Notes: a model not told the origin generated them from the sequence alone. Positions 11,992-26,900 are shown, numbered from the stretch's first letter. The stretch is 64,000 bases of DNA from Undaria pinnatifida (GCA_012845835.1 JABAKD010000017.1:8732942-8796941); one strand, 5' to 3'. Made by a program: numbers and translations.

Positions 11992-14900
11992 CTTAGTTTG
12001 GGAATCAGAATAGGGGGATTCCGCCAGCATTCGCGCTATCGTCACAGCCAAACGTCTGACAATGTTGAAGGCGGGCGAAAATGCGGTTTACCGGTGCGTG
12101 TTGTTGTTGTTGTTGTTGTTGTTTTTGTTGTCGTTGTTGTTGTCGTTGTTGTCGTTGTTGCTGTTGATGTCACATTATTTTAGTATCGCCAAAATCGTTT
12201 GTGTAGTCACGAGGTAGGCGCCAAACCTTTCTAGACTAGAAGCAGCAATGCAAATACGCTAATGCCAATATCCTGACGGAAATCAAGCCCACAAGCACAA
12301 TACAATTAAAATATTATCAACGTACGTCGTTTGTCGTACCGTACCTTATTTTGTTTCTTTTCATCCCATTTACTATCCTCTCGCGCCGCTCTCGCCCTCC
12401 CTCCCAGTAGTAACTCAGATCTGGGGTCACATAGGGGGCTCCCCTCCCCCCTTCTTACTACGGTGCGTGCCTTCGTTTTTATCGCAAGAATTATTTAGCA
12501 TTTTCTTCCCTCCTTGACTCGAGTCGAATTAAACCTACCCACGCTGCTAGGCGCTCTCAGCAGTTCATCCATTTTAATTTTTGCATTTTGGCCAATTAAA
12601 CAAAATATCACCACAGCGGGAATCAAACTCTAGGACCAACGCTGGTAGTATTCTAGGGTAACCACTAGACCACCGAGGTGATGTTAGATACCGGGTATAC
12701 ATTATTCTCTGTTGGTCTTAGAACAATATGTTTGCTTATTTGACCCTATGATTGCTGCGCATATCGAGTTGAAAAATATATGATGGTTTCAGGAGACAGG
12801 GCGCTTCGTGACGACGCCCGCTGCGGGGGGAACGATTCGTGGTCGACTGCTGCTCCCACGGCTGGGCTGAAACACATCCAATCAGTGTCATCGTTGTTGA
12901 GCGTAATCCCCTATCCTCTTCATGCATTTACAGGAGACAAACGATGCAACGTTGGCGGTCGGAACACCTTGCTTCGACAGCTGTCACCTCTAGCGCTACA
13001 CACACGCGTTCGAGGACACGCTATTTATATATACCCTCGAAGAGGTTTCAGGGCCAACAGCTGTGCATAGGAGGCATGCACGTCGATGGCGTGTGGTGCT
13101 TGTTGCGGGACGCTTCGACAGTAAGGTTAGCCTGCTTTTGGTTGGGCTTCTCGACGGGTGCACCGGTGGGCATGCGCCTAATGTTTTCGAGGCTCCTCAC
13201 TCGATGACATCTACGCCGCATCCCGACACCGACGCCGAGCAAAAAGAGGAAAGTCCATTCCGATAAACAATTCCATGGCCTAACCACAACGCCACTACTG
13301 TTGGTAAACAAAATTGATAGTCCGACGATGTTGGGCCAAGTAATTCCGTAGTTCAAAAATTACTCTCGCCTAAAGTGCCACCTCTATCGTAGGAGCCGTT
13401 CCCCAGACGACCACCTCTATGGCCGACCCCGGGCACTAACTTCCTTGGATGCTAAGCACGACTAGCCATCTCCCAGTCGAAGGTATACACGAATACATTC
13501 GTGAACCACAAGCCAACCATCCTTTCCCGCTTTGAGACGCCCCTTCAGTCAAAAATATGTCTACCAGCGACATGCTGTGCCCATTCGTCAGATGCGTCAT
13601 GGTTCCATGTATCGGGTCCCTCTGCCCTGCGTCATTCGAACGTTTTCGTTGCCCCATCGGCAAAACGGCAAACCCGATGCGATAATCCACCGGAGCCATC
13701 TCCAGGCCATGAGTGTTTCGTTTCCGTCCCTGAACCGTATGAAAAACATTTGTGTCTCACGACATTGTCGTAAATAAAACTCTGGCATTTTTCCTTTAGT
13801 TACGCTTTCAAATTTTTGCGAACGCCAGTTCGAGGTGAGGTGCGGAGCCTCTTAAGTGGAGGGCACGTGCTACGCTCGAGGTCCTCCATGTTCTTTCATA
13901 GGCTCCTCGCTTGAGGCGCTAGTACTATTGCTGTATTGTAGTACCTTATCCAAGTGCCGGTTTTGAGCAATCGAAAAGCGCTTTAGTGATTAACAACCCT
14001 ATGACCTAGGTAAACCATTTTTTGTTTTTGGTGAACACGAACAGTAGCAATGTTCCGACCAGTTTGGGTTAAGGCGCCCCAACGTTCAGAAAATATGTTA
14101 GGCAAAACGTGCTTCCTCTATCGCCGTACCCGTCGGAGAGCACCACCACAAAGAGGCATACCAGTACGGTAGCCTTCATCAAAGCACCGACGGCGTTCCG
14201 TCGATGTCGAGTAGGATTCCTCTGTTGAAATCCCCTCAGTCATAACCAGTTCGGCCGAAACGTGTTTTTACCCATGCCGTAGCACGGGTTGACCAAAACT
14301 GGCTACCCTTATCTTAGCCCGTTCTCCCTACCTAGCTTCATTCCAATGTTGTCGCCGCTCCATCGCCGACGAGGAAAACGAAGCGGTAAGCCACCGGAGC
14401 CACCTCCATGCCCTCGCGAACGTATCATGCAGCACCTCTACCAGGGATCTACGGTGAGCTGCTTCCGGGGTTGCCTGATGGGAACAGGCGACAGTTAGGG
14501 GCATGGCGGTCAGTCGCCGCGGTGTCAACACGGTTTGACATAGGGCACGCGCTATGATGGGTTCGCCAAAACGTTTCCGGCTGAGGGAGATCTTCAATTT
14601 TCCAAACACTACCCAATAATAATGGAATCCCTTTCGAGTTTGGCTCGTGCTACGAAAAAACAGCGCTTTCTAGCGGAAGTATTTCTGACCCGCCCGGATC
14701 CTCACTCAATTTATGCACTACAAAATGCTGCGATTGAACGCCAACGGTGTGGTTGGTTGGCTACCTAGGCCGTGGGTTTGCTCGTTTTTTGCCCATTCGT
14801 GTCAGGGTTTCACTTCGGTAAGGACCTTCTCAAACTAGGAGCCCCAGTAAATGAGGATTCACCTCTGTCGCAAGATCCTAGCAGACGATGCTTTGGCGAT

Positions 14901-17900
14901 GACATGAGTTCTGTGTTTAGGCCCTGATATTTTTGGTGGGGGTGGAAGACGCATGCCATGGAAGAGGTTCACCAACCATTGTTTTCTTGCCTGCAAGGCT
15001 CTTGACTTGAGGAGCTCTATACCCCTCTCGGGCGAAAGCTGATTCCAAGCAAGTGCAGCCGAATGAACAAACCTATGTCTCTCACAAGTATACCCACACA
15101 AAAAGAAACAAAACAAGAAAATCCTTACAGCGACTTTGGCGTAAGGAGCCACGTCGTTCAGAAACGGTTAAAGCCCAAAAATTGCTACCTCTAGCTCAGC
15201 ACGCGTCTGAGCGTACATTTCTTGTCATAGTCAGCGTTTGCGAGCACCTCGCACGAGGAGATTGATAACAAATGCGCTACGTGTTGGTAGCAAGAACCCG
15301 TTGCATGTCGTCAAGCCTAGGTAAGATGTGACGGTAACATGTAACATTCCCCAGACATGCCTGCTGATATACTCGGAACAGCTAGTCCACAATAGCAGGC
15401 GCGTTCGATGGGACCATTGACAGGGCTTACTTTTTATCAGGTTCACCAGTCACCTGCTACCGAGAAACCCTCTCCCGCTATCGTTTTTGTGTCTACTCCA
15501 ACTGTTTCCGGAACAAACATTAAATCGTATACCGCAGTGGGATACCCATGCTCTTTGTCCTACCATCAATAGGGCCCAAATGTACGCTTACATTGGCCTG
15601 ATCTATGACACCACCCTGTATCACACCAGCTAAGTACTGAAATCTGAACTTCGACAGACGGAAGACTCACCTGCTGTGACGAACAACGGGTTTGGCTGGC
15701 TGTACGCGTGTTACAGCTCGTGTTGCCGCTAAGTGTTGTTGGGGGTCTTGTGTCGTGCTCATTTGCGAGCTATTTTCGTTCTTCGATATGTCCACGGCTT
15801 GTGTGTTGACAACTTCGATTCTCATCCCTAGCCAGCCTGGTATCACTTACCAACGACTGAACACGCACCGGCAACGTTCTGACAAGGGGGCCTTCCGAGC
15901 GAGAAACACCCACCACATTATTTCGGGTACCTGCAGTATTGCTGACCATCAACTTCTTCTCGCATTAAGATTCATCAGCAGTGATTGGCCGAAGGCGTGC
16001 AGCCGTTGATGCTGCCGTTGGTGAATGGTCGGCCGCCAGTCCTTGTGACACCCGCCCGCCATCGCTGAATCATTCGATTCACACCCCAAGGTTCGTCCGA
16101 TTTTATACCCGCCTGTACGCCCTAAATCGGTAGCCAATCCAGCCCAACCCATACTTTGACCAGGTCAATAACCTCACCTGTGGTGATGCACGTTGGTGAT
16201 GCGCTGGGCGGGGCGAACGCTGGCTCTCGTCGGCCCAAGGCGTGTTAGCGGTGATGTCATCGTTGATGAACGGTCGACCGTCGGCGCCGATGACATCAGC
16301 CAACGCTTTGAGAATGTCCCCTTTCAGGAGAGTCCATATGACTTCGTAATTGTTCTCTTTCACCATGTCGTGTAGATTCCGGAGGTCCTCGATGGGTGGG
16401 AGAGGGGAGGCGCTTCCCTGACAACGTCCAGCGGGGGTACGTGCGCAGTGTGGAAATGGAACAAATAGTTTGCACAAATATACGAAGTGGCCGTTCAGTA
16501 TGCTCAACTAGTATGGGTAGCCATTTCATCTTGTAATTTTTTTGTTTTCCTTGGTGGCATGCGGTGTAACAAGGTTCATCTGCGAGTTTTGAAACGTATG
16601 TACCAGGATGGGCTTGATACGAACGTACACCGACTTTCGATTCCACTTGTACACGTTTTGGCGGATGCACGACTCTCTTCGGCTATATACGATATATATA
16701 GACTATATATATGTATTGGTACTGCTGTTGGCTTGTTTAGTTCTTCCCTTTGGGTATTCTTCCACTCCAGATTGAGTGGAACGTGTCCTGCGACCACGGA
16801 CTTGTTTATGAGAGTTAACGTGAGAACAACAACAAAAAACCCGTTTCTTGCATTTACGTTGCCGTGTGTACCATACCACCATACAGGTCAGGTACACTAC
16901 TGTTAGTTGTTTTGTTCTTCTTGCAGTACAGCTTGTTGCATTACAGTGTAGTAGCAGCCGTCGCGTGTACATTTATTTTGAAGTTCCGTGCTGGCAATGC
17001 CGTCGCGGGCCACTAATAACAAATTAATCCGTGACATACGTCGTGTAACATATTCGGCTCTGTTATTCTTTCTTCTTTCCTTTCAACAGCCTGTTGCATT
17101 GCGGTCTCTTGTACGTCGGCCTCTAGGCTGTCATGTTTGGCACAAACCGTTCTGAAACCACGCAATGAACGAAGCAAACCTTACAGCATTACGATCAAAC
17201 CACGCTCGTATTAACCCCCACTGCCCAGAGGGAAAAGTATCGGGGGGGGGTTAGATCGAGGCTGGGGCTACTCCCGGCGCTTCTATTTTGAAATGAACTT
17301 CGACATATTTTTCCAGGGAGTAGTCTTCCGCTTCGGGGTGATTGGAACCTGTCCTGTGACCACGAAGTAGGTTATGGGGATGCGTCGTGTGAGAACGATA
17401 ACCAACGATATAGCCAATCTCACCTTTAAGGTTGCGTGCGCCGCCTTTCGGTTCCAGTCTTCTAGGGACAGGGTTACGGAATGCACCTCCTTCGGAATCT
17501 CCTTGTCCACAAATAGCTCGAGATGTTCTTGTCCCAAGGCCACCACCTTCGCCCGAAGCCGCTCACGAGGTGGAAGCGGACCCTTCGAGCGCAATTCGTA
17601 ACGTGCACGAGAACACCACTAAAAATAGCGTAATGCACCCGAAAAAGAATACGTCTACCAACTACGGACGCGCGGCAGGTAGCGCGATTGAGACTAGATG
17701 CACCCTTCGATGAACATATTTATACCTGGTGTGCCATTGTTCCAAAGCTGCTACTCTGCCCAAAGACGGTTCCGAGAGGGAAGCGGGACATTCATGCGTA
17801 ACGTCCGGGTAGAGAATGGTTGTCACCTCTGGCGGTACGGCAAAGATAGGGGGAGTGCTATGATGTACCCCCATTTTCGCTACCGGGTTATCTCCACTCG

Positions 17901-20900
17901 CACGAGTCACTCCTTACGGACGAAACCAATGTAGGAGGTTGTTTTGGCGCAGGCTAGCTTGTTGTTCCGTTGCGGATTCATATCGCAATAAATACAGCAA
18001 GGAAGCTTGAGATCGCGACGGAACAGGAGGGTCACTTGCGCGAGAGGCCCCAAGCCATTGCCAAAAAGGGTATGAGAGGTGACCTATCCTACAGCATCCT
18101 TGGCCTAGCGTGCACGATGATTATATTTAGGTTGTAAATGAGCAAGGCGCGTGCACCGACGACGGTAACAGTTTTGCGTGCCAAAGTATATCCCGGCCAT
18201 GTGAAAGATTATGAGTTGTGTACCTACTTAGCCCATGAGAATTGTTCGTCGGAGCGGAATCAAACTCTTCAGACCATTAGCATATGAACGACACCTGCGG
18301 AAGCGAGCAGGATCATGATCCGACGCGCGATGTTGATGCTGTGTCCACTAAATGTTCAGGGATTCCCATATAGAGAGCTGTAAAGCAACAAGTGCCATCC
18401 GCTCGGGCGTCTAGTTCGAGCGTTCGGCTGTACGAGTACCAGCATGATGCGACGGTGTCTTACATACCACAACGTCACCGCATTACCCTGATGATGCTCC
18501 CGAGATCAAAAACGGGCACTAATGCGCAACGAACCAAAGGAAAGTGATAGGCAATCAAAACGACCGGTACGACGATAAGAGACACAAGTTTAGGTCGAAC
18601 TAAACCTGATTCATTGGACTCCTTTGACTTGAACATCTACACAGTGCCTTTGCATAATTAAAAAGGGTTATATGATATATTCCGAGACCATGTGATTGTT
18701 CCTTGGTGCGCGGGCGGGCCCTCCCAGTGAAACGTATCACAGAACACGTATGGCCGTGTGAACCACACACATCAAACCTTCGACCATACCAAACCTTGCC
18801 AACAAACCGGTGAAATACCATGTTTGCCCGTTGTGATCAGATTGAAGAAAGCTCACCTCATCGTCCTCGTCCCACCGAGATTGGCGCGAGAGGTGTTTGC
18901 CGCCGTCGGTCTTTCCACTAGATGTTACGTGCACAACGAACGGGGGAAGGACAGCGTTCGGACGGTCACAATAGGACAATTACTGTGCGCTCGTCGACAA
19001 CATACATGCAATACTAGACCTTGGACATCATTAGCACGTGGTATTCGGGTATGCGGTGTGGCCGAACTGAAGTGTAACAAGCTTCTCGACACGCGCACAG
19101 CGTGCCGACGCTGGTACCGTTGTAACCTAATCCCAGACACATGGTAAGATAGGGGGGCACTTCAAAATAATTTTCAGGCTCTAATCGCAAGGAGCGTTTT
19201 ACCTCACCCAAACAACGACAGAAGCCTCCGGGTATTTCGACACACCTTAAAAAATCGCGTAGGGTTACAAGTTATAAGTAAATAATCGATAACAACGACC
19301 CCAATAACCCAGTTCTAAACTCTCAGGCTCGCTTTCATGGGGTTTTCATAATGTATTGGAGACGAAACACGATTTCCTATGTTCAAAACGAGCAACGTAC
19401 CCGCTTCGTTGTTGGCGGGAGTCTCGCCCCTGTACCCTGTGCCATCGGGAGTTCATATAGATCGACGTCGCCTGCAAAGCAGGAACGAAGTTGGGAGGGG
19501 GGCGTGGGACGTGGGTAAGTGGTGAGATAGTGGAGTATTTATATGTGTTGCGTACCATGATTGTTGACGTGACGGGTGCTGTGATGCGGTGTAACACGTT
19601 TTCGTCGAAGTAGGTTTGCCTGGCAGGACTCCGAAGGACGGAGGAGCTAGTGGGCACTTGACATCGCTGGCATAACACTCGCGGTTGGCAGTATTAGTGG
19701 TTTTGCACCAGGCTATAGTGTTCTTCGTTGAATGAATCATACCATAGCTGGTTTTTGGGTCAGGTGCAGAGCTCCTAGGGTCACGAGTAAACTTAGTATT
19801 CGTTTTGCCGCGGCATGCCGTATCTATCGCCGAAAGGGGATAACGAGAGCTCGTTCAACATTGATCCGAGCTTCGAACGGCATGTTGTCGGTAGGCGAAC
19901 GAAATCTCGTTTGTGCTTTGTTTTTTCGCTGAGAATGCCGTGCGGCGGTTTAAGAAACCCCTCTAGTTCAAGATTTGGTTGGGCTGTCAGTCCCAGCTAT
20001 GTTCTGGTGGTGAAGCTATATTCTGGTGGTGAAGGCTATGTTGTACGGTAGGGGGGGGATTATCGTCAACCCGATTTTGGCAATTCAAGGGCCCCTCGAT
20101 CGCGTATCTAGCAACGGCATTCTTTCCGATTTGACTATGTACACCGCCGTGCAATTTGTTCTCTGGCCGCGCTAACCAAACAGTTGGAGTCAGGGTTTGC
20201 GTCAGTTCTGAGTCAAGTGCGTGATTGCCCCTCACCTCGGCAGTGCGAACGAGGCTATAATACTATAATGCTGGAAGCTTGGTCGGCATCGAGATCGAGC
20301 TATGATATGGTATGTGTGACCACGGCTACGGTATGGAGGGCGGCCTGTTAATAGGCATTGCTTTTCAGCGACTCAGGCCCACGCGCGCGAGAGGCTATCA
20401 TGTACAAAGTATGCTTCAAAGTGTTAACATTACGTGTTGATTAATATTGCCATTTTCACCACCGTGAAACGGTTTGTCACGTCGTGCCAATATTGACACT
20501 TCGAATAAAAGTTTTAAGTGAGCTTCAAGCTGTTTCGTCATCATGGATCATTTTTTCTTGTACAAATTCCTCCCGATCTCCCCTACGGTGACCCTGTTCG
20601 TGTTTCTCGTGGCAGGTGTTTGTAGATATTCCATCAAAACTGACGCGAAACCTCATGCACAGAAAGAAAAAACAAGCCGATCTGCATGCCGACGTCGCTT
20701 GTCCCTTTCTCGTCCGTTGCACATTGACTCACGACGTATGGCACGGTAGGTGTAAACCTAGTTTTTTCTGAGGCTACCAATTTGAAGAGCTCTGAATATC
20801 TCCCAGCAACTGACCTCGAGCAAAAACAATGGTGCAACCGCATGACCAATCTCATGTTTAATTGATATATACTTTGACGTATGTATTTATGTGCACATGA

Positions 20901-23900
20901 AAACTCATTGAAAACATAAGTAGTATCTCAATTTTATTTCCCAGCTCTGCTGTGGAGGAGCCCCGCAAGTGATACCATTTTCGCCAAGATGCTCTTCTCC
21001 TGTCGTAGCACGCATCTGCCACTACCCCTCTTCCTCTTGGACCGCAACCTGACTCACCTGCGCCCTACACCAGTCGGCTTTTGCAAGAGCCTTAAGTTCT
21101 TCGTATAGGTCGTTGAGCAGCGACACCAACAGGTTCAGCATCACCACGACCACCAGCAGCGTGAAAAGAGCTGTAAACGCGTACCTGTGGCGTAGAGGTA
21201 TGTCATACGACGTCATATTGTTTTGCAGCGCCGTATGGGTAACGCAGGGAACATATTAACATCGTCATAACGGTAAAGCGTAAGTGCTCGCTTAGAAAAG
21301 CTATTGCGCCGCTTATGGGCGACGAAAGAGTAGTCACAGCAGAACAGAGCGTACGGTCTTGGCCATGTGCTTTGGGTCGCAGCGTTTATGGGCGACGTGC
21401 AAGGGTAGTATGTTGAGCATCACCATGACCACCGACAGCGTCGAGCGGTGTGTCAAAGCGAGTCTATGACTTAGAAGTGCATAGACGTGTGATAGTCGCC
21501 TTTACGTTTTGTGTCAGCGCCAATGCGCGATGCAGGAATCATAACTAACGACTACCAGCAGTGTGAAAGCGTCTGTAAAGGCTTGCCGGCGCAACATATG
21601 TACAATCCTCATAAGGATTGATTGCAGCACGTGTGGACGGCGGAGAAACGTATCATTCGTACAGCTTCAAGGCGATCCCACATGTTGCGCATACGAAAAC
21701 ATCAAAATCCGAACATATAAAGTAAACAGGGTAGTCACTCGCGAGAGTTCTGAACATGACCTCCTTACAGCAGCCTTGGGCTACCTACCTCCATGTCTGG
21801 TGGAGCTCCTGTTTTCTGATGTCGTCGAACGTGAACTCTCCTAGGGTTTCAGGGTACTGGGTTGCCAGCGTGGAGGCAACGCTTTGCATAAGGGACTCCA
21901 GCTGGCCAAGTAGTGTGTACCTTAGCGAACAGTGTACGTTAGTGTTCACGGAAGGTACATTAAACAGGTGGATGTCCATAAAACGAAGAAGCGCGACATA
22001 CAGCCGCAGTCCATTGGGGGGGGCAAAGTCGAGGAGTTGCTCCGCGTTGAGGGCTCCAGCGGACCGAGCGATGTGACGGGGGACGTTTCCAGGAACGGCG
22101 GCAATAGGTGCGCTTTTTGCCGGTGCGCGCTGTTCAAACCGAGAAAGCACATTACGCAATGGGAACCCTATCGAATCCGTGTTTGAGATGCTTGTCAAAA
22201 CGTACGAAATATTTACGTGCCACAGATTGCAACGAAACTCAACCACAACCTGTGACATGCCGTACGTTTCTCCTCTTCAGAGGTAGCAGCAACAATCTCC
22301 AATACTAACCTTCACGCCTTGACCGCTGCATTAGAGTATAGTTAACATACGGTTTTCATCATATGGGGGGCGTACCTTATTCACGGCTACACTAGGGGGG
22401 GTATTCATAGCCGCTACCGTGCGAATCGTTGTGTTCGACACTTCGAACACGACGAAAACGGGCATGGTTGAGTTCGCGTAAGAAGCGACCGGATGTTGGT
22501 GCCAATCACGAATCCCACCTGCTACCGAAGCGAACACGGTAAACCCACCTCGTTGGCACTTGCGCAAGAGCCGGTAGGGCGATGAGAAACCGCTAACCCT
22601 CCTGTCTTTCTCTTGGTCGACTCATAAACGCGCGCGACGGTAGAGGTATCATGTGTAGGATAAATAGTGTCTGAGTGGCCGACACCTCAACAGAGGACAC
22701 CACACAGTAGCGTTCGAGGCCCGATTTTTGTTTCTGATCTATTCCGGTACACCGTACACCTAGCCCATGGACTTTGTTGCCGGGCTCAGCGAACATCTTT
22801 TCGAGTTTTGGGCGAGATATGGAGCTCCACTCAAGTGGGAGTCCTCGAAAACAAAGAAGTAAAGCTCTACCTCCGCCTTGGTCCACATCGACCCACCTTG
22901 CGAAAGCCCACGCCACGTAGATGATGCCGAGTAACGGCAAGAAGCTCTTCACCAGCTTGCCTGTCGAGATAGTGGTGTAAAATACGCCAAAGTAAATGAT
23001 TTTATAGCGGGGATGGGTTTGCATGGAAAATGCTATAGAAAATGGTTGGAAAGTCGCATTCGTCGCCCGTATTTTTTTTTTTTTTCCCCTATAGTCTATA
23101 ACTATTTATTTCAATCACTTCTTTAAAGATTCGTGAGCAATCCCACACGCGAAGCACATACGAGTACCGTTTCCCAACGAAATGGATTCTATTGTGAAGG
23201 GGTTAAGTCGTCGGTTGACTACCAGGAGGTACCGTGCAAGCTGCAGACATCACGGGAAGGCGATGGACACTCCGGTACGCTTTTTTAGATGGTCACCTAG
23301 GACACGCAGGCAAGCGTGTCCGCCTCGAGCATGTGCAAGGTGTCAAGCTTCCAGGAGCGCAAAACTGGCCTAGGCCTAGGCCGTTACACAATCATAGAAT
23401 TTAAACACTTAAGAGGCCCGGGCGCGACAGCAATCAATGGAAAGTTTGGACTATCAAAGCGACCACTATGGGCGTGTAGACGTACGAGTGGAACCATTCT
23501 GCGCCAGTCGTTAATGTCCTCACATTGTGATGTGGGCATCCCCCCTACCGTGTCAGCACCCCAGGCGTCTTCGTTTGACTCGTGCTCCATTCATATTTCT
23601 CTGTAACACGTTTTCTCTCTGGGTTTCAGAACGGCGGCACTTCTAGTTTTCCCGACGCCCAAAGAGATGACGTGCAATGTGAACACCGAATATTTTGGCC
23701 GAGAATATATGGCTGAGGTCATTGTTTTCACGCGCTCAAGGACATAATGGGCACTTGAATAGCACGTATTCGACGGGAGGTGTTTTTGAGGTATGCTAGC
23801 GGCAGAATACTAACACGACGACATACACGAGCAACGCAGACAGAAACAAAAAACCTGTCAGCACATAAATTCCACCCGAGTACGATTTGACTCGGATAAT

Positions 23901-26900
23901 AGCGCTGATAGTGAATTATAACAGCACGTTGTCCGAAACCACTTCCCGATAAACTACGCTGGCTAGCATCGACAGTGGACCAACGCTTCTGTAGTGGGGT
24001 CCTGTTTAGGGCCATTGTTTGCAGTGACTCCGTCACCCGCGCGAGTGACGCCCCCGTTCCTTGCGGTCAGAGGCATTGGTTTTTGTATGAATCCCCAATG
24101 AGGTGGTTAGCTGCCCTGCGCCAAACACATCATCTCACGTCATTTTTGTCGGTGAGGTACAGAGTGACTCGCAAGAGTGTGATACTACAATACCGTAGCC
24201 TTGATCAATGAGTCTCTACCATACTTAGACCTGGATCCTGTGGCACCCATTCTTACCAGTGACAGGACGCACCTATCATGAGCGCGATCATCTTGACGAG
24301 AAGGAAAAAATCCTGGAATACCGCCTGGAGAGGGTTCATGAGCTTGATCCACACCAGAAGTATCATAGTCGCGACCAACTGCCGCTTGTCCGTCACTAGC
24401 TCCGCCGCGGGCCTGTGCAGCGTGTGATGCAGTGGCCACAGTTCAACTCATTCAAAACGGAAAAAAATGTACAACCAGATACAACAAGAAGACATAGCAG
24501 TTTCGGGACCCGTGTTATTCTAACAGAATTTCCTGTTCTCATGTTTTACACGATCATTGATGTCACGTTTCCTGACAGAAATCAGTGATTATTTCTTTCA
24601 AAAACCTGACATTTTTCAAGTTTCCAAATGTCACAGGTTAAAAACGGGTATCGGATAGGCAGACTGTGCCAGAGGCGTTCGCGGGGCCGTACGCACATAC
24701 AGAAGGCGTACAATTTACACCCTGGACAAAGTATCATGTGTCGCTTGCAAAAACGAGTTTTGACATGATCTCATAGCCGGAGTAAAGTTTTGAACCTTAT
24801 TTTGAACCATTTGTGTGCTGGCGGGGATTCGTGAACCTGGTGCAGTTCAGAAGCATCATGGTCGAAACTCACGGTCGCTTCTCGGTCACTGCCCCCACAA
24901 CAGGCCCACGCGACGAACGAAACATCTGTCCCGAACCTTGACAGAGCAAGGTGACATGTTCACCAAATCGCGACATACATCGAGAAGGTTTATGAGTGCC
25001 ATGAATATTGATGTCGCAAATAGTCACGAAATAATATCACATGTCGACAGTTTACAACTGTCAGGAATCGTGTTTTATTGGTGCTCGTTAGGAACGACCT
25101 GTAGACAGCGGGCTGATTTCACCCACAGTCACAAAGGTATCACATATTCCTTGCGCCGATATGAGGGCCCACGAAATCCCGGATCTCCAAGCCGGCGTGT
25201 TCTTTGTTTTACTTATTAAAACATCCGTGCACCTTCGAAGGGAATACTGGCAAAACGCTGCTCGTGCGCTTAATCCCTTCGTCCCCGCAAGCATACCCTG
25301 CAATAATTTTTGAATGTTTGCCTCGCTCTGGGTAAAATGCTCTGCGTGAAGCAATGAGCACAGTCAAGTAGCAAGCGGTCGACGCATGCCGCCGTGGCTG
25401 GTACACCTGAACGGTTTGAAGACCCTTGTTTGACGTGCTTCGCACCTCACCAAAAACCATAGTTTGAGCAATTACGAGGGTGCAACTCGACAAAAAACGA
25501 CACGGTACATAACGCCACAATATTTTATAGATGGGCGGTATCCCAACGGCAAGAAGTAGTTTCACAGCTATGCAGCTTCATCAGTCAGGCATCATATAGA
25601 ACGCGTCAAAACAAGAAAGATATATGTCGTGTCCTTGTTAAGGCCGACCTCTACAACCTAAGGAAAAAACAAGACTGCGTGTGATTTAAAGGGACATTTC
25701 TATGGTCACAAAGCAAATGGCAGGTCTTTGTCTTGCCTGTTTTATGCGTCTACAGCCTTGAAACGTATGCAAGACGACCGTGTTGGGTGCCATCTATCTC
25801 TAACGTCCTTAACCACACGGCAGGAATTTAGATTGCCTATGGTCAGTTTCTACAGCCCTAAAGAGCGCGTCGGAATTACGTAGCTCGTAAGAAGTCGACT
25901 AATCGATCGCAGTTCTTGAAGATCGAAGTCTGCTCGCGTAACCACTCTGTGTGTCTGGTAAACTTATATAGTCGTATTCGCAGAACATAGCTTTAGCTTG
26001 CCATACTGCCCGGCCTCTTGCAAGAAATCGTGAGAGCCCTGACACGCACGGCAGAAGTCTAGCTTGCCTGAGATCAACGTATTGGTCGCCTGCTTGAATT
26101 TGGAGGTCTGCAAGGGCGTTCGCAATCCCAATGTCCAGTCCGAAGATTGTGGCGTGACCCACAATTAGTAGTACGTCAACAATGTTGGCCACCGCCAGGA
26201 AGTAGTAAGGGCCCTTGCGGAACAATGACATGGACATACGAGTCAAAACGTGGCGATAAAAACGGCATACAAAGCAATAACGGACACCTTTTAGTCGCGG
26301 AAACATGTTCATTACACAGAACGGGTTATCGTTTCTTGTCCTTCTACGCGATGCTGGCTTCCGTTTGCAGTAAGCCCATCCGCCAAGCATATGGCCTGAA
26401 TGCGTTTAAGTTTTTACCGATCATGCTCTCCTGTACAAAGTGCATTTAGCTCAAAACGAAACTCATACTCATATCGATGCCACAGTAGGTGTTTCCTACG
26501 CCGATACCATCGAATCGCGACGCGGAAGAAGAGATACTGCTAGTCGAAGTTGCCGTGCAATCGCATTGAAGCAGGTACCTTGAGAAATTGCCGCTATCAT
26601 TCTACTGGAACAACTATCAATGCTGCAACTCGTAAAATACCTGTCGTCGGAGCTCCAGCACCTCCTTTGCAAGATTGACCAGCACCAAGAGGAGAAGAGC
26701 AACGTCTATTTGGAACGTCATCCTTCACAATGTTCGAAGCATCGGTACACAACAGCAGCTGTGTTAGGTCTATGGATCGAATGAGAATCGCGCTGGACAT
26801 ACCTTAGACACAGCAAGATCACATGTACAGCGCTAAGCAAAAGGAGAAACGCGTTGTCATTGGCACAGTTTCGGGGACATGACAAACGAAGAAGGTGCTG

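Larger units (their letters stand above)
11992..16177. other. Intron 28 of the channel gene, rich in small repeats
   Basis: Apart from the GTT tract and the tRNA relic, it holds MITE-like copies at about 13110-13397, 13866-14133 and 14957-15203, a duplicated block (13655-13735 against 14360-14440, both carrying CCACCGGAGCCA.CTCCA) and a worn copy of part of exon 28 at 16003-16078. No exon that fits the phase was found. Confidence 0.55.

Noticed and set aside
18251-18275. B-box-like GAGTTTGATTCC on the minus strand
   Set aside because: There is no A box at the right distance and no acceptor stem, so it is not a tRNA.
25899-26049. Continuation of the S3 exon frame past both donors
   Set aside because: The frame loses similarity to polycystins at once, and the S4 exon joins in phase at the donor.
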